Shown: in pieces, positions 10,048 to 21,772 of the stretch
How the letters are laid out: each line of letters starts with the position of its first letter
Numbering within the stretch: position 1 is the first letter of the stretch
Origin: Chlorobium phaeovibrioides
GTDB taxonomy: Bacteria > Bacteroidota > Chlorobiia > Chlorobiales > Chlorobiaceae
NCBI RefSeq assembly: GCF_003968655.1
Contig: NZ_RXYK01000002.1
Location: 124,001 to 188,000, forward strand
Direction: 5' to 3'
Length of the DNA stretch: 64,000 nucleotides
Program-made: the position numbers and the translations under genes
Notes under the pieces: model-generated
Told to the model about the DNA's origin: nothing
Database searches by the model: none
What the model saw: only the letters and a program-made list of their open reading frames with translations

Positions 10048-10623
10048 ATGGGCGCAAAAAATAAGGACAGTGTAGTGGAAGGTGCTCCGGTGGCGCGCTG
10101 GTATGCTCTGAGAATCTATTCCGGACATGAACGGAAGGTTAAGGAGGGTATTGAGGCTGAGGTGGAGCGCAGTGGTCTTGGTGACAAGATTCTGCAGGTC
10201 TATGTGCCTTACGAGCGTTTTATCGAGGTAAAGAACGGCAAGAAGCGCGCGATGACCAAGAATGCGTTTCCTGGATATGTTCTTATTGAGGCGGTGCTCG
10301 ATAAGCAGACCCGCAACCTGATTCTGGATATTCCTTCAATCATGGGCTTCCTTGGCGTTGATGACAATCCGATCCCGCTTCGTCCTGACGAGGTGGAAAA
10401 GCTTCTTCAGCCGGAGAATGCTGTTACTGAAAGGACGGTTGTTGAGGCTCCATATAATGTGGGCGATTCCGTGAAGGTTATTGATGGGCCGTTCAGTTCA
10501 CTGGCGGGCGTTGTTCATGAGGTCTGCCCGGAAAGAATGAAAGTGAAGGTGATGATCAGTTTCTTCGGGCGCAGCACGCCGACGGAGCTAGACTTTTCGC
10601 AGGTGAAATCAGTTTCCCAATAA
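10048..10623 (+). CDS. nusG: Transcription termination/antitermination protein NusG
   Basis: NusG binds RNA polymerase and couples it to Rho or the ribosome. The 191-residue protein has the NGN domain (ARWYALRIYSGHERKVKEGIE, then FPGYVLIEAVL) and a C-terminal KOW domain (VGDSVKVIDGPFSSLAGVVHEV). ATG 10048 leaves a short charged leader (MGAKNKDSVVEG) before the conserved WYALRIYSG; an upstream start at 10000 would overlap secE. Confidence 0.96.
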   Translation: MGAKNKDSVVEGAPVARWYALRIYSGHERKVKEGIEAEVERSGLGDKILQVYVPYERFIEVKNGKKRAMTKNAFPGYVLIEAVLDKQTRNLILDIPSIMGFLGVDDNPIPLRPDEVEKLLQPENAVTERTVVEAPYNVGDSVKVIDGPFSSLAGVVHEVCPERMKVKVMISFFGRSTPTELDFSQVKSVSQ

Positions 10624-10670
10624 AAACAATTGGCTTGCCGCTCTGGTAAGCTTCTGAACAGAAAGAGGAC

Positions 10671-11096
10671 ATGGCAAAAAAAGTAATCGGTTTCATCAAG
10701 CTCCAGATTCCTGCCGGTGGTGCAAATCCGGCTCCTCCCGTCGGTCCGGCCCTTGGCCAGAAAGGCGTGAATATTATGGAGTTCTGCAAGCAGTTCAACG
10801 CAAAGACCCAGTCTGAGGCTGGTATGATCATTCCTGTGGTCATCACCGTCTATACTGACAAGTCGTTCACATTCATCACCAAGACTCCGCCTGCCGCTGT
10901 ACTCCTTCTCAAGGAAGCTGGCTTGCAGAAAGGTTCCGGTGAGCCGAACCGTAACAAGGTTGGCACCGTTACCCGTGAGCAGGTGAAGAAAATTGCCGAA
11001 CTGAAAAAGCCTGATCTCAATGCTTTTGATCTTCGCGGCGCTGAAGAGATGATTATGGGTACGGCCCGGAGTATGGGTATTGTTATTGAGGAGTGA
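10671..11096 (+). CDS. rplK: 50S ribosomal protein L11
   Basis: L11 forms the GTPase-associated stalk base on 23S rRNA. The 141-residue protein begins [22 protein letters not shown], with the proline-rich N-domain linker ([22 protein letters not shown]) and the C-terminal RNA-binding domain ending in the conserved [14 protein letters not shown] just before ATG 10671 supports the start. It lies in the order nusG-rplK-rplA. Confidence 0.97.
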   Translation: MAKKVIGFIKLQIPAGGANPAPPVGPALGQKGVNIMEFCKQFNAKTQSEAGMIIPVVITVYTDKSFTFITKTPPAAVLLLKEAGLQKGSGEPNRNKVGTVTREQVKKIAELKKPDLNAFDLRGAEEMIMGTARSMGIVIEE

Positions 11097-11187
11097 AGAG
11101 TTCGTTAGGGTAGTAGTACGCTTTTTTAGTTGACAGATCGTGGGAGGCTTCGCGGCCGCTTTTTTAACCACTTGCATAAATATATCG

Positions 11188-11877
11188 ATGGCAGGAAAAA
11201 ATTACAGGGATGCAGCGTCGCAGGTCGACCGGAATCAGGAGTATGATCTCGCTGATGCTGTTGCGAAAATCAGGGAAATTACAAAAACGAAGTTTGACGC
11301 TACGGTTGATGTGGCGGTGAAACTTGGTGTTGACCCTCGTCACGCCGACCAGGTGGTCCGCGGGACAGTCATGCTTCCGCATGGCACAGGTAAAACGGTT
11401 TCGGTGCTTGTTGTCTGCAAAGAGGCTAAAGTGGCTGAGGCAGAAGAGGCTGGCGCTGATTTTGTCGGCTTTGAAGAGTATGTCGAGAAAATCCAGAACG
11501 GATGGACCGGTGTTGATGTGATCGTTGCTACCCCCGATGTTATGGGGCAGCTTGGCAAAGTTGCCAAGATCCTCGGACCACGCGGTCTGATGCCGAACCC
11601 GAAATCGGGAACGGTTACCATGGATGTAGCAAAGGCGGTCAAAGAGGTCAAGGCGGGCAAAATCGAGTTCCGCGTTGACAAGGCAGGCAATGTGCACGCC
11701 CCTGTTGGTAAAGTCTCTTTCGATGCCGATCAGCTGGTGGCAAACATTTCCAGCTTCCTCCGCGAGGTTGTTCGCCTGAAGCCCTCTGCGGCAAAGGGGT
11801 TGTATGTACAGGGAATAGCCCTGTCGAGCACCATGTCTCCGAGCGTGAGGGTTAAAATGGACAAAGTTGTCGCCTAA
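11188..11877 (+). CDS. rplA: 50S ribosomal protein L1
   Basis: The 229-residue L1 protein of the ribosomal L1 stalk shows VDVAVKLGVDPRHADQVVRGTV, LPHGTGK and the signature GPRGLMPNPKSGTV. In many bacteria L1 also represses the rplKA mRNA. ATG 11188 matches the family N terminus (MAGKNYRDAA); a start at 11140 would add unrelated residues. The 91-base gap after rplK contains the GC-rich stretch GGCTTCGCGGCCGC followed by six T, possibly an attenuator or an L1 control element. Confidence 0.97.
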   Translation: MAGKNYRDAASQVDRNQEYDLADAVAKIREITKTKFDATVDVAVKLGVDPRHADQVVRGTVMLPHGTGKTVSVLVVCKEAKVAEAEEAGADFVGFEEYVEKIQNGWTGVDVIVATPDVMGQLGKVAKILGPRGLMPNPKSGTVTMDVAKAVKEVKAGKIEFRVDKAGNVHAPVGKVSFDADQLVANISSFLREVVRLKPSAAKGLYVQGIALSSTMSPSVRVKMDKVVA

Positions 11878-11897
11878 CAAAAACCGGGTTTATTACG

Positions 11898-12416
11898 ATG
11901 AAGCGAGAGAAAAAAGAACAGGTGGTCCAGAGCGTTACCGAAAAGGTGAGCCGGTCACAGGGGATATATCTTACCGAATTTCAGGGGTTGAGCGTTTCCA
12001 GAATGTCGGAGTTGCGCAATGAGTTTCGCAAAGCGGGGGTAGAGTATCGTGTTGTCAAGAACACGCTGGTCAAAAAAGCTCTCGGCGATCTTGCCGGGGC
12101 CGACAGGCTTGCGGGCGCGCTGAAAAACACAACAGGGGTGGCGTTCGGTTATGACGATCCGATTGCACCGGCACGGGTAATTAAAAAGTTCAGCAAGGAT
12201 AATGAATCCCTCAAGTTCAAGATGGCCGCCATTGATGGGGTCGTTTTTGAGGCTGATCAGCTTGGCGTACTGTCTGAAATGCTGACCAAAACTGAAAACA
12301 TCGGTCGGGCAGCGGGCATCATCAACAATGTTATTGCCAGCGTTCCTATGGTCATGAACGCGGTTATGAGGGATCTTGTTTCTGTGGTCGACCAGGTCGG
12401 CAAGCAGAAGCAGTAG
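11898..12416 (+). CDS. rplJ: 50S ribosomal protein L10
   Basis: L10 joins the L7/L12 stalk to the ribosome. The 172-residue protein shows the N-terminal rRNA-binding part (YLTEFQGLSVSRMSELR, YRVVKNTLVKKAL) and a C-terminal helix for L7/L12 dimers. Only 20 bases separate it from rplA, too short for the long structured L10 leader seen in Gammaproteobacteria and Firmicutes, so any feedback control here must use another site. Confidence 0.96.
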   Translation: MKREKKEQVVQSVTEKVSRSQGIYLTEFQGLSVSRMSELRNEFRKAGVEYRVVKNTLVKKALGDLAGADRLAGALKNTTGVAFGYDDPIAPARVIKKFSKDNESLKFKMAAIDGVVFEADQLGVLSEMLTKTENIGRAAGIINNVIASVPMVMNAVMRDLVSVVDQVGKQKQ

Positions 12417-12482
12417 GTTCACACAAAGTCTATTACGCACTCAATTTTTTACATCAGTCAATTAAACAGGAGAGAGGAAATA

Positions 12483-12854
12483 ATGTCTATCGAAACACTT
12501 GTAGAAGAAATTGGCGGTCTTACCCTTACCGATGCAGCGGCACTTGTCAAGGCGCTTGAAGAGAAGTTCGGTGTCAGCGCTGCCCCCGCAATGGTTGCAG
12601 GTGTTGCCGCAGCAGCTCCTGCTGCAGCTGCAGCTGAAGAGCAGACTGAGTTTGATGTTGTGCTGACCGCCGCCGGCGACAGCAAAATCAATGTCATCAA
12701 GGTTGTTCGCGCAATCACTGGTCTTGGCCTGAAAGAGGCGAAGGATCTTGTTGATGGCGCACCTAAGGCAGTAAAGGAAGCTGTTTCCAAAGAGGATGCA
12801 GAGAAGATCGTTAAGGAGCTCAAGGATGCAGGCGCATCAGTAGAGCTGAAGTGA
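12483..12854 (+). CDS. rplL: 50S ribosomal protein L7/L12
   Basis: This acidic stalk protein recruits translational GTPases. The 123 residues show the N-terminal dimerisation part ([21 protein letters not shown]), an Ala-rich hinge ([12 protein letters not shown]) and the C-terminal domain ([28 protein letters not shown]). AGGAGAGAGG precedes ATG 12483, a strong ribosome site that fits the need for several copies per ribosome. Confidence 0.97.
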   Translation: MSIETLVEEIGGLTLTDAAALVKALEEKFGVSAAPAMVAGVAAAAPAAAAAEEQTEFDVVLTAAGDSKINVIKVVRAITGLGLKEAKDLVDGAPKAVKEAVSKEDAEKIVKELKDAGASVELK

Positions 12855-12880
12855 TTTCTGCCTAGCCGAATTCATGCAGC

Positions 12881-12909
12881 AAGCTCCGCTTCACATTGAG
12901 GTGGAGCTT
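12881..12909 (+). terminator. Possible attenuator between rplL and rpoB
   Basis: AAGCTCC (12881-12887) can pair with GGAGCTT (12903-12909); an alternative pairing is GCTTCAC (12888-12894) with GTGGAGC (12901-12907). Only a weak T-rich tail follows. Partial termination between rplL and rpoB is known in other bacteria, so a leaky attenuator is plausible here. The rest of the 199-base gap shows no other clear signal. Confidence 0.45.
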
Positions 12910-13053
12910 TGTCTGTTTGTGTAAGTAGTGGTTTTAATGTAGTCCTTTGATGATGCGACTGAGCTTCATCCGTGCCAGTGTGGCCGGTTGGGTTTGAACG
13001 GCTCTTTGTTGTGACTTACTCTCTATAGATTTCATGCAATTGATAAAAGCGAG

Positions 13054-16000
13054 GTGCATGTGAAAGTGGTTGATGCAACACCAACACCGTGTATTGATTT
13101 TTCGAAAATACAAAGCGTCATAAAAGCTCCCGACCTTTTAAAAGTCCAGCTTGATTCGTTCCATAATTTCATTCAGGACAGTGTGCCGCTTGCCAAAAGG
13201 CGCGATCAGGGTCTTGAGCGGGTTCTGCGGAGCGCTTTCCCCATTACCGATACTCGCGGTCTGTACCTTCTGGAATATATCTCATACAGCTTTGATAAGC
13301 CGAAGTATACGGTGGAAGACTGTATTGAACGAGGACTTACCTATGATGTTTCCCTGAAGGTAAAACTGAAACTTTCCTACAAGGATGAGGCGGACGAGAC
13401 CGACTGGAAGGGGACGCTCCAGCAGGAGGTATACCTCGGCCGGATTCCTTATATGACCGAACGGGGTACCTTCATCGTCAATGGCGCAGAGCGCGTTGTT
13501 GTCGCCCAGCTTCACCGTTCTCCCGGCGTCGTGTTCAGTGAAGCCGTTCACCCGAACGGCAAGAAAATGTATTCGGCTAAAATCGTCCCGACCCGTGGAT
13601 CGTGGATTGAGTTCCAGACCGACATCAACAACCAGATCTTTGTCTATATAGATCAGAAGAAAAACTTTCTGGTCACAGCATTGCTTCGCGCAATCGGGTT
13701 TGCCCGTGATGAAGACATTCTTGGCCTGTTTGACCTTGTTGAAGAGGTTCAGCTCAAAGGTGTCAAAAAAGATCGCCTTATCGGCCAGTATCTTGCAGCC
13801 GACATTGTTGACATGAACACCGGTGAGGTTGTCAGCGCAAGAACGGCAATTACCGAAGAGGTGCTGGAGCAGATCATAGCCGCCGGACAGAAAAGCGTGA
13901 AGGTGATGAAAACCTTCAATGGTGGAGACAAGGGACAGGATAAGTCCATTGTGAGCAATACCATCCTCAACGACAGTTCCGCTACCGAAGAGGAGGCGCT
14001 TGAGATTGTCTATGAAGAACTGAGGGCCAATGAGGCTCCCGATATTGATGCGGCGCGCAGCTTCCTTGAGCGCACATTCTTCAATCAGAAGAAGTATGAC
14101 CTTGGTGAGGTCGGTCGTTACAGGATCCGCAAAAAGCTCAGCAATGAGTTTTCTGAGCTTGAGAGCTATCTTGCCGGAAAGGGAGAGCTTAAGGAACTCT
14201 CTGATGCCATCAGTGCAAAAATCAATCAGACTATTCAGTCATTCTCGGACGAACCGGTCGGTGAAGACACGCTGGTTCTGACCCACTATGACATCATCTC
14301 TGTCATCAACTATCTCATCAAGCTGGTCAACGGCCAGGCTGAGGTTGATGATGTGGACCATCTGGCAAACCGTCGAGTCCGCTCTGTTGGTGAGCAGCTT
14401 GCCGCACAGTTTGTTATCGGGCTTGCCCGGATGGGCAAAAATGTCCGCGAAAAACTCAACTCGCGCGACTCCGACAAAATTGCCCCCAGTGATCTCATCA
14501 ACGCCAGGACAGTGTCGAGCGTGGTGTCGAGCTTTTTTGCCACCAGCCAGCTTTCACAGTTCATGGACCAGACCAATCCGCTGGCCGAAATGACCAACAA
14601 GCGGAGGGTATCGGCTCTCGGACCCGGCGGTCTTACACGCGAGCGTGCAGGTTTCGAGGTTCGCGATGTCCACTATACCCACTATGGCAGGCTCTGCCCG
14701 ATTGAGACTCCTGAGGGCCCAAACATCGGTCTGATTTCCTCGCTCTCCGTCTATGCAGAAATCAACGATAAGGGATTCATCCAGACACCTTACCGCGTGG
14801 TCAACAAGGGCCATGTGACGGATGAGGTCCTCATGCTTTCTGCTGAGGATGAAGAGAACAAGATTACCGTACCTGTCAGCATTAAACTTGATGATAAAAA
14901 CACCATTGTTGACGAATCCGTGCAGGCAAGGACAAAGGGCGATTACCCTCTTGTGCCTTCAGAGGATGTCAATTATATGGATGTTTCTCCCGTGCAGATT
15001 GTCAGCGCGGCGGCGGCACTGATTCCCTTCCTTGAGCATGATGACGGTAACCGCGCCCTGATGGGTGCGAACATGCAGCGCCAGGCCGTGCCTCTTTTGA
15101 CCTCAGAGGCCCCTGTGGTGGGAACCGGTATGGAGGAAAAGGTTGCGCGCGATTCCCGTTCTGTCTGCCTTGGTGAGGGTTCAGGTGTGGTTGAAGAGGT
15201 GACGGCCGAATATATCAAGGTCCGTTACGACATCAACCCCGACAGCAATGAAGAGCTTTCGCTGCTCGATCCTGATGAGGGGCTGAAGACCTACCGGATG
15301 ATCAAGTTCAAGCGTTCCAACCAGGATACCTGCATTTCGCAGAAGCCGCTTGTGCACAATGGTCAGAAGGTCGAAAAAGGAACCGTGCTGGCCGACAGTT
15401 CCTCTACCGAGAATGGCGAACTTGCCCTTGGAAAGAATGTGCTGGTTGCTTTCATGCCGTGGCGTGGATATAACTTTGAGGATGCAATCATTCTCAGCGA
15501 GCGCCTCGTGTATGACGATGTGTTCACCTCCATCCATGTTCATGAGTTCGAGGCAAATGTCCGTGACACCAAACGGGGCGAAGAGCAGTTTACCCGTGAC
15601 ATCTACAATGTCAGTGACGAAGCACTTCGTAACCTTGACGAGAACGGTATCGTGCGCATTGGAGCTGAAGTCAAGGAGCGCGATATCCTTGTGGGTAAAA
15701 TCACCCCGAAAGGCGAGAGCGATCCTACTCCTGAAGAAAAGCTTCTTCGGGCAATATTCGGCGATAAGTCGAGCGATGTGAAAGATGCCTCCATGCATGT
15801 GCCCGCCGGTATGAAAGGCATTGTCATCAAGACAAAGCTCTTCAGCCGCAAGAAAAAGGTTGGGATGGATGTTAAAGAAAAGCTTGAGCTTATAGACAGC
15901 CGTTTCGAACGCCGTGAGCAGGATCTGCGTATCAGCTTTGAAAAATGGCTTCACAAGATTCTTCAGGGCAAAGAGACCACCGGTCTTCAGAGCGACAAAG

Positions 16001-16971
16001 GAAAAACACTTGCTGCTGCGGGTGCAAAGTTTGACGCTGCACTCATCTCGAAATTTGCAGGCCTCTCATTCCTTGAGACGGTTGATTTCTCCAATGGAAT
16101 TACCGGAACAAAGAAGGTTGATGACAGCGTCATCCGTCTTGTCAAGGAGTTCCGCTTCAAGCTGAAGGACCTTGCAGACGAGAGAGAGAATGAAAAATAC
16201 AAGGTCAATGTGGGCGACGAACTGCCTCCCGGAATCGAGGAGCTGGCAAAAGTCTACATTGCTCAGAAACGCAAGATTCAGGTTGGCGACAAAATGGCCG
16301 GCCGTCACGGAAACAAAGGTGTTGTCGGTAAAATTCTGCCTATTGAGGATATGCCGTTCATGGCCGACGGAAAGCCGGTTGACATTGTGCTTAATCCTCT
16401 CGGTGTGCCGAGTCGTATGAACATCGGTCAGCTCTATGAAACTTCGCTCGGATGGGCAGCCAAAACGCTCGGTGTCAAATTCAAGACCCCGATTTTCAAC
16501 GGTGCCACTTACGAAGAGGTTCAGGCAGAACTTGAACGCGCCGGACTTCCTGCCCACGGCAAGGTCAGTCTTTACGACGGCCGTACAGGCGAGCGGTTCG
16601 ATGACGAGGTGACTGTAGGCTACATTTATATGCTCAAACTGAGCCACCTTGTTGACGACAAGATTCACGCCCGTTCAACCGGTCCATACTCCCTTATAAC
16701 CCAGCAGCCACTGGGCGGAAAGGCTCAGTTTGGTGGTCAGAGGTTCGGTGAAATGGAGGTCTGGGCACTTGAGGCATACGGTGCAGCCAATATTCTCCGG
16801 GAGATGCTGACAGTCAAAAGTGATGATGTCATTGGCCGCAACAAAACATATGAGGCAATTGTCAAGGGTCAGAATCTACCCGATCCGGGAATTCCTGAAT
16901 CCTTCAATGTGCTTATCAGAGAGCTGCAGGGCCTTGGTCTTGAGGTCCGTATCGACGACCGTGTCCCTTAG
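13054..16971 (+). CDS. rpoB: DNA-directed RNA polymerase subunit beta
   Basis: This is the 1305-residue catalytic subunit of RNA polymerase. The start is GTG 13054, giving [20 protein letters not shown], the N terminus remembered for other Chlorobium RpoB proteins. Conserved landmarks are the rifampicin region ([19 protein letters not shown] then [10 protein letters not shown]), [62 protein letters not shown] and the C-terminal [25 protein letters not shown]. In the rifampicin region Gln, Asp, His-equivalent and Ser positions look wild type (the clamp residue is N in TNKRR). rpoC follows after 74 bases. Confidence 0.98.
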   Translation: MHVKVVDATPTPCIDFSKIQSVIKAPDLLKVQLDSFHNFIQDSVPLAKRRDQGLERVLRSAFPITDTRGLYLLEYISYSFDKPKYTVEDCIERGLTYDVSLKVKLKLSYKDEADETDWKGTLQQEVYLGRIPYMTERGTFIVNGAERVVVAQLHRSPGVVFSEAVHPNGKKMYSAKIVPTRGSWIEFQTDINNQIFVYIDQKKNFLVTALLRAIGFARDEDILGLFDLVEEVQLKGVKKDRLIGQYLAADIVDMNTGEVVSARTAITEEVLEQIIAAGQKSVKVMKTFNGGDKGQDKSIVSNTILNDSSATEEEALEIVYEELRANEAPDIDAARSFLERTFFNQKKYDLGEVGRYRIRKKLSNEFSELESYLAGKGELKELSDAISAKINQTIQSFSDEPVGEDTLVLTHYDIISVINYLIKLVNGQAEVDDVDHLANRRVRSVGEQLAAQFVIGLARMGKNVREKLNSRDSDKIAPSDLINARTVSSVVSSFFATSQLSQFMDQTNPLAEMTNKRRVSALGPGGLTRERAGFEVRDVHYTHYGRLCPIETPEGPNIGLISSLSVYAEINDKGFIQTPYRVVNKGHVTDEVLMLSAEDEENKITVPVSIKLDDKNTIVDESVQARTKGDYPLVPSEDVNYMDVSPVQIVSAAAALIPFLEHDDGNRALMGANMQRQAVPLLTSEAPVVGTGMEEKVARDSRSVCLGEGSGVVEEVTAEYIKVRYDINPDSNEELSLLDPDEGLKTYRMIKFKRSNQDTCISQKPLVHNGQKVEKGTVLADSSSTENGELALGKNVLVAFMPWRGYNFEDAIILSERLVYDDVFTSIHVHEFEANVRDTKRGEEQFTRDIYNVSDEALRNLDENGIVRIGAEVKERDILVGKITPKGESDPTPEEKLLRAIFGDKSSDVKDASMHVPAGMKGIVIKTKLFSRKKKVGMDVKEKLELIDSRFERREQDLRISFEKWLHKILQGKETTGLQSDKGKTLAAAGAKFDAALISKFAGLSFLETVDFSNGITGTKKVDDSVIRLVKEFRFKLKDLADERENEKYKVNVGDELPPGIEELAKVYIAQKRKIQVGDKMAGRHGNKGVVGKILPIEDMPFMADGKPVDIVLNPLGVPSRMNIGQLYETSLGWAAKTLGVKFKTPIFNGATYEEVQAELERAGLPAHGKVSLYDGRTGERFDDEVTVGYIYMLKLSHLVDDKIHARSTGPYSLITQQPLGGKAQFGGQRFGEMEVWALEAYGAANILREMLTVKSDDVIGRNKTYEAIVKGQNLPDPGIPESFNVLIRELQGLGLEVRIDDRVP

Positions 16972-17045
16972 ACCCTTAAGAGCCACGGTGGCCTTTTGCA
17001 GCAGTAACGAAAGTTGAAACGAGTCGTTTAACCAGGATATTGACT

Positions 17046-20000
17046 ATGATTTTCTCACAGGGAGCATCGCCGCTTAAAGGTGATTTTTCAAGGATTAAGT
17101 TCAGCATCGCTTCGCCTGAAAGCATTCTTGCACACTCGCGCGGAGAGGTATTGAAACCTGAAACCATCAACTACCGTACCTTCAAGCCTGAACGGGACGG
17201 TCTGATGTGCGAAAAAATATTCGGTCCCACGAAGGACTGGGAGTGCTACTGCGGAAAGTACAAGAGGGTCCGCTATAAAGGAATTATCTGTGACCGCTGC
17301 GGCGTGGAGGTGACAACCAAGAGCGTGCGGCGCGAGCGCATGGGGCATATTGCCCTGGCCGTTCCGGTTGTGCACACATGGTTCTTCCGTTCAGTGCCAA
17401 GTAAAATCGGTGCCCTGCTCGACCTCTCAACAAAAGAACTTGAGAGGATCATCTATTACGAAGTCTATGTGGTCATCAATCCCGGTGAGCCGGGCGAAAA
17501 GCAGGGGATTAAAAAGCTTGACCGCCTGACTGAGGAGCAGTACTTCCAGATCATTACCGAGTTTGAAGACAACCAGGACCTGGACGATTCTGATCCTGCG
17601 AAGTTTGTTGCTAAAATGGGCGGTGAGGCTATTCACCTGCTCCTCCGCAACCTGGATCTCGACGCATCAGCCGTACATCTTCGGACCATTCTCAAAGAGA
17701 GCAGCTCCGAGCAGAAACGCGCCGATGCGCTTAAACGCCTTAAAGTTGTTGAGGCTTTCCGTAAGAGCTACGAGCCGCATCGCAAAGTACGCAAAAAGTC
17801 AACAGGGCTTTTCCCTGAGGATGAAATGCCCGAGCCCTACATCTACGAAGGCAACAAGCCTGAGTATATGGTAATGGAGGCCATACCGGTCATTCCTCCC
17901 GAACTTCGTCCCCTTGTTCCGCTCGAAGGCGGGCGTTTTGCCACTTCAGATCTCAACGACCTTTACCGTCGTGTGATCATCCGCAACAACAGGCTTAAAA
18001 AACTGATAGACATCCGCGCCCCGGAGGTTATTCTCCGCAACGAAAAGCGGATGCTGCAGGAAGCCGTTGATGCTTTGTTCGACAACTCCCGTAAGGCCAA
18101 CGCTGTCAAGACCGGTGAATCGAACAGGCCCCTCAAATCGCTTTCTGACTCCCTCAAGGGAAAACAGGGACGCTTCCGCCAGAACCTCCTGGGTAAGCGC
18201 GTTGATTACTCCGGCCGTTCAGTTATTGTGGTTGGCCCGGAACTCAAACTGCACCAGTGTGGTCTGCCGAAAAGCATGGCCATTGAGCTCTTCCAGCCCT
18301 TTGTCATCAGGAGGCTTGTTGAGCGTGGTATTGCTAAATCGGTGAAATCAGCCAAAAAGCTTATTGATAAGAAGGATCCAGTTGTTTGGGATGTTCTTGA
18401 AAAGGTAATCGACGGTCGTCCGGTGCTCCTTAACCGTGCTCCGACCCTTCACCGTCTCGGTATCCAGGCCTTCCAGCCAACGCTGATAGAAGGAAAGGCA
18501 ATCCAGCTTCACCCGCTTGTCTGTACAGCCTTCAACGCTGACTTTGACGGTGACCAGATGGCTGTGCATGTACCTCTGTCGCAGGAGGCGCAGCTTGAGG
18601 CATCACTCCTTATGCTCTCGTCACACAACCTGATTCTTCCCCAGTCCGGAAAGCCCGTTACCGTTCCTTCCCAGGACATGGTACTCGGCATGTACTACCT
18701 GACGAAATCCCGCTCAGGCGGTGTTGGTGAAGGTTCTGTGTTCTACAGCCGTGAGGATGTACTGATTGCCCATAATGAAGAGCGCGTTGGTCTTCATACG
18801 CAGATCTTCATTCAGCACACAGGCCGCATAGACCAGAAGTTTGATCCACTGCGCGTACTTGATCTTGTCGTAGAGCCCGGCACCGAAAAGCACACATGGC
18901 TGAAATCACAGCTTGAACAGAAGAAGCTGATTCTTACAACAGTAGGAAGGGTCATATTCAACGAAAGTGTGCCTGACGAGATAGGGTTCATCAACCGCGT
19001 TATTGATAAAAAGGGCGCCAAAGAGCTTATCGGCCGCCTCTCCAGCGAGGTCGGTAATGTTGAAACCGCCCGCTTCCTCGATAACATCAAGCAGGTTGGG
19101 TTCTTCTACGCAATGAAGGGCGGTCTTTCAGTCAGTCTGTCTGACGCCATTGTTCCGGAAACCAAGGCGAAGCACATCAAGGGAGCTCAGCGCGACAGCA
19201 CCAGGGTTGTCAAAGAGTACAACCGTGGTACTCTTACCGACAACGAGCGCTACAACCAGATTGTTGATGTATGGCAGAAAACCTCCAACATTGTTGCTGA
19301 GGAGTCATACCAGATTCTCAAGAAGGATCGTGCGGGATTCAATCCACTCTACATGATGCTTGACTCCGGTGCCCGTGGTTCCCGCGAGCAGGTTCGTCAG
19401 CTTACAGGCATGAGGGGGCTTATCGCCCGTCCGCAGAAGTCCATGTCGGGACAGCCGGGCGAGATTATTGAGAACCCGATTATTTCAAACCTCAAGGAGG
19501 GGCTTACCGTTCTTGAGTACTTCATCTCCACCCACGGTGCCAGAAAAGGTCTGTCCGATACATCGCTGAAAACAGCCGATGCCGGTTACCTTACCAGAAG
19601 ACTGCACGATGTGGCACAGGATGTGATTGTGACCATGGAAGACTGCGGCACGACCCGCGGCCTCCTCATTTATCGCAACATTGAAGAAGAGACCAGCGGT
19701 CAGATCAAGTTCCGTGAAAAAATTCGTGGCCGCGTTACCGCCCGCGACATTGTTGATACCATAACCGGAAATGTCATTGTCCCTGCCGGTGAAACCATTA
19801 CGGACGCTCATGCCGAACTCATTCAAGACACTCCCGGAGTTGAAGAGGCTGAAATCCGCTCGGTGCTGACCTGTGAAGCCAAACAGGGTATATGCTCGAA
19901 ATGTTACGGTACCAACCTCTCGGTTCACAAGCCGGTTGAAATCGGTGAGGCTGTCGGCGTTATTGCTGCCCAGTCAATCGGTGAACCGGGCACGCAGCTG

Positions 20001-21500
20001 ACCCTTCGTACCTTCCATCAGGGCGGTACCGCACAGGGTGGGATCTCCGAAACTGAAACAAAGGCTGTGAATGATGGAACCGTTCAGTTTGAGGATATTA
20101 AAACAGTAGACCACTCAGCCATCAATGAAGATGGTGTCGAGGAGGACAGCGTCATTGTCATTCAGAAGAACGGCAAAATCAACCTTGTTGATTCCGACAG
20201 CGGCAAGGTTCTCAAGCGCTATGTTGTTCCTCACGGTGCGCATCTCGCATGCAAGGCCGGTGACCTTGTCCGCAAAGACCAGGTATTGTTCAGCAGCGAG
20301 CCCAACAGCACGCAGATTATCGCTGAAATCAACGGTACCATCAAATTCGCCGACATTGAAAAAGGTGTCACCTACAAAGAGGAGGTTGATCCTCAGACAG
20401 GATTTGCCCAGCACACCATCATCAACTGGCGTTCCAAGCTTCGGGCAACCGAAACCCGCGAGCCCCGTCTGATGATTGTGGATGAAACAGGAGAGGTCCG
20501 CAAGACCTATCCCGTGCCGATCAAGTCGAACCTCTATGTCGAAGACGGTCAGAAAGTTGTTCCCGGTGATATTATGGCAAAGGTGCCACGCAACCTTGAC
20601 CGCAGTGGTGGCGATATTACCGCCGGTCTGCCGAAGGTTACCGAGCTGTTTGAAGCCCGTATTCCTTCCGACCCTGCAATTGTCACTGAAATTGACGGCT
20701 ATGTCAGCTTCGGTTCACAGCGTCGGAGCAGCAAGGAGATCAAGGTGAAGAACGACTTCGGAGAAGAGAAGGTATACTATGTCCAGGTTGGAAAGCATGT
20801 GCTCGCCAACGAAGGTGACGAAGTCAAGGCAGGCGATCCGCTGACCGATGGCGCCGTTTCCCCTCAGGACATTCTCCGTATTCAGGGCCCCAATGCGGTG
20901 CAGCAGTATCTGGTCAACGAAATCCAGAAAGTATACCAGATCAACGCCGGTGTTGAAATCAACGACAAGCATCTTGAAGTCATTGTTCGTCAGATGCTTC
21001 AGAAAGTTCGCGTTGAAGAGCCTGGTGATACAGAGATGCTTCCCGGTGACCTCATTGACCGCAGTGCATTCCTTGAAGCCAACGAAAGCGTTGCCGAGAA
21101 AGTCCGCATCACGGAAAGAGGAGATGCACCTGCCAGAATGCAGGACGAGGAGTTGCAGAAACTGCGCGACATCACCAAGCTCAACCGCGAACTTCGCAAG
21201 AACGGTAAAGTCATGATCGCATACGAACCTGCGCTGCAGGGAACATCGCACCCTGTGCTGCTCGGCATAACCAGTGCCGCACTGCAGACCGAAAGCGTTA
21301 TTTCCGCTGCATCATTCCAGGAGACAACCAAGGTGCTTACCGACGCCGCAGTAGCCGGCAAGGTCGACCATCTGGCAGGTCTCAAGGAGAATGTTATTGT
21401 CGGCAAGCTGATTCCGGCAGGAACCGGCCTCAAAAAATACAAGACTCTCCGACTCATAGGAGAGCCTGAAGCAGAGGCCCCGGCAAAAGAAGACGCCTAA
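17046..21500 (+). CDS. rpoC: DNA-directed RNA polymerase subunit beta'
   Basis: The 1484-residue largest subunit carries the active-site motif [12 protein letters not shown] (near 18536-18571), the N-terminal zinc ribbon [23 protein letters not shown], the trigger-loop region [22 protein letters not shown] and the second zinc site ([13 protein letters not shown]). ATG 17046 ([12 protein letters not shown]) has AGGA at 17033-17036; a TTG two codons earlier is the alternative. The beta-to-beta' order and the terminator after the gene mark the end of this operon. Confidence 0.98.
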   Translation: MIFSQGASPLKGDFSRIKFSIASPESILAHSRGEVLKPETINYRTFKPERDGLMCEKIFGPTKDWECYCGKYKRVRYKGIICDRCGVEVTTKSVRRERMGHIALAVPVVHTWFFRSVPSKIGALLDLSTKELERIIYYEVYVVINPGEPGEKQGIKKLDRLTEEQYFQIITEFEDNQDLDDSDPAKFVAKMGGEAIHLLLRNLDLDASAVHLRTILKESSSEQKRADALKRLKVVEAFRKSYEPHRKVRKKSTGLFPEDEMPEPYIYEGNKPEYMVMEAIPVIPPELRPLVPLEGGRFATSDLNDLYRRVIIRNNRLKKLIDIRAPEVILRNEKRMLQEAVDALFDNSRKANAVKTGESNRPLKSLSDSLKGKQGRFRQNLLGKRVDYSGRSVIVVGPELKLHQCGLPKSMAIELFQPFVIRRLVERGIAKSVKSAKKLIDKKDPVVWDVLEKVIDGRPVLLNRAPTLHRLGIQAFQPTLIEGKAIQLHPLVCTAFNADFDGDQMAVHVPLSQEAQLEASLLMLSSHNLILPQSGKPVTVPSQDMVLGMYYLTKSRSGGVGEGSVFYSREDVLIAHNEERVGLHTQIFIQHTGRIDQKFDPLRVLDLVVEPGTEKHTWLKSQLEQKKLILTTVGRVIFNESVPDEIGFINRVIDKKGAKELIGRLSSEVGNVETARFLDNIKQVGFFYAMKGGLSVSLSDAIVPETKAKHIKGAQRDSTRVVKEYNRGTLTDNERYNQIVDVWQKTSNIVAEESYQILKKDRAGFNPLYMMLDSGARGSREQVRQLTGMRGLIARPQKSMSGQPGEIIENPIISNLKEGLTVLEYFISTHGARKGLSDTSLKTADAGYLTRRLHDVAQDVIVTMEDCGTTRGLLIYRNIEEETSGQIKFREKIRGRVTARDIVDTITGNVIVPAGETITDAHAELIQDTPGVEEAEIRSVLTCEAKQGICSKCYGTNLSVHKPVEIGEAVGVIAAQSIGEPGTQLTLRTFHQGGTAQGGISETETKAVNDGTVQFEDIKTVDHSAINEDGVEEDSVIVIQKNGKINLVDSDSGKVLKRYVVPHGAHLACKAGDLVRKDQVLFSSEPNSTQIIAEINGTIKFADIEKGVTYKEEVDPQTGFAQHTIINWRSKLRATETREPRLMIVDETGEVRKTYPVPIKSNLYVEDGQKVVPGDIMAKVPRNLDRSGGDITAGLPKVTELFEARIPSDPAIVTEIDGYVSFGSQRRSSKEIKVKNDFGEEKVYYVQVGKHVLANEGDEVKAGDPLTDGAVSPQDILRIQGPNAVQQYLVNEIQKVYQINAGVEINDKHLEVIVRQMLQKVRVEEPGDTEMLPGDLIDRSAFLEANESVAEKVRITERGDAPARMQDEELQKLRDITKLNRELRKNGKVMIAYEPALQGTSHPVLLGITSAALQTESVISAASFQETTKVLTDAAVAGKVDHLAGLKENVIVGKLIPAGTGLKKYKTLRLIGEPEAEAPAKEDA

Positions 21501-21533
21501 GGATTTCAGCACCAACGAGCAACACGAACACCA

Positions 21534-21566
21534 CAAAAGAGGCCCCCTAAGGGCCTCTTTTTGTTT
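21534..21566 (+). terminator. Rho-independent terminator after rpoC
   Basis: AAAAGAGGCCC and GGGCCTCTTTTT pair around CCTAA, followed by a T-rich tail. It lies about 35 bases after the rpoC stop. Confidence 0.85.
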
Positions 21567-21589
21567 CCCTTAGAGTTGTAAGAGTTGGG

Positions 21590-21658
21590 AAGAGTTGGGG
21601 ACACTCATGACTGAGTGTACTTCTCTAGTACACTCAGTCATGAGTGTCCCCAACTCTT
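21590..21658. repeat. Long perfect palindrome, copy 1 of a dispersed element
   Basis: Two 32-base arms (21590-21621 and 21627-21658) are perfectly complementary around TCTCT. The arm begins AAGAGTTGGGGACACTC and ends GAGTGTACT. A second copy lies at 49181-49240. Both sit between a gene end and the next unit, outside coding sequence. The left side has AGAGTTG three times in a row. It resembles REP or MITE-like palindromes mobilised by IS200/REP-associated transposases, but no transposase is present, so this is inference. Confidence 0.85.
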
Positions 21659-21695
21659 ACTTTCTTTGTACGGCGCATGACGAGGGATGATGGCA

Positions 21696-21735
21696 AACAG
21701 AAAAGGCTGCCTTTTTGAGGCAGCCCTTTTCTGTT
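21696..21735 (-). terminator. Terminator of the efp-accB-accC transcript
   Basis: AACAGAAAAGGCTGCCT pairs with AGGCAGCC-C-TTTTCTGTT (one bulged C) around TTTTG. Read on the minus strand, the stem lies 37 bases after the accC stop and ends in a U-rich arm. It may also stop read-through from the rpoC side. Confidence 0.8.
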
Positions 21736-21772
21736 GTGGGTTCTCTTTGATCCAGAGTCTTTGATTTGCCGA

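Noticed and set aside
15181-15954. Minus-strand frame of 257 codons opposite rpoB
   Set aside because: The plus strand encodes RpoB with conserved motifs throughout; the opposite frame is open only because of codon bias.
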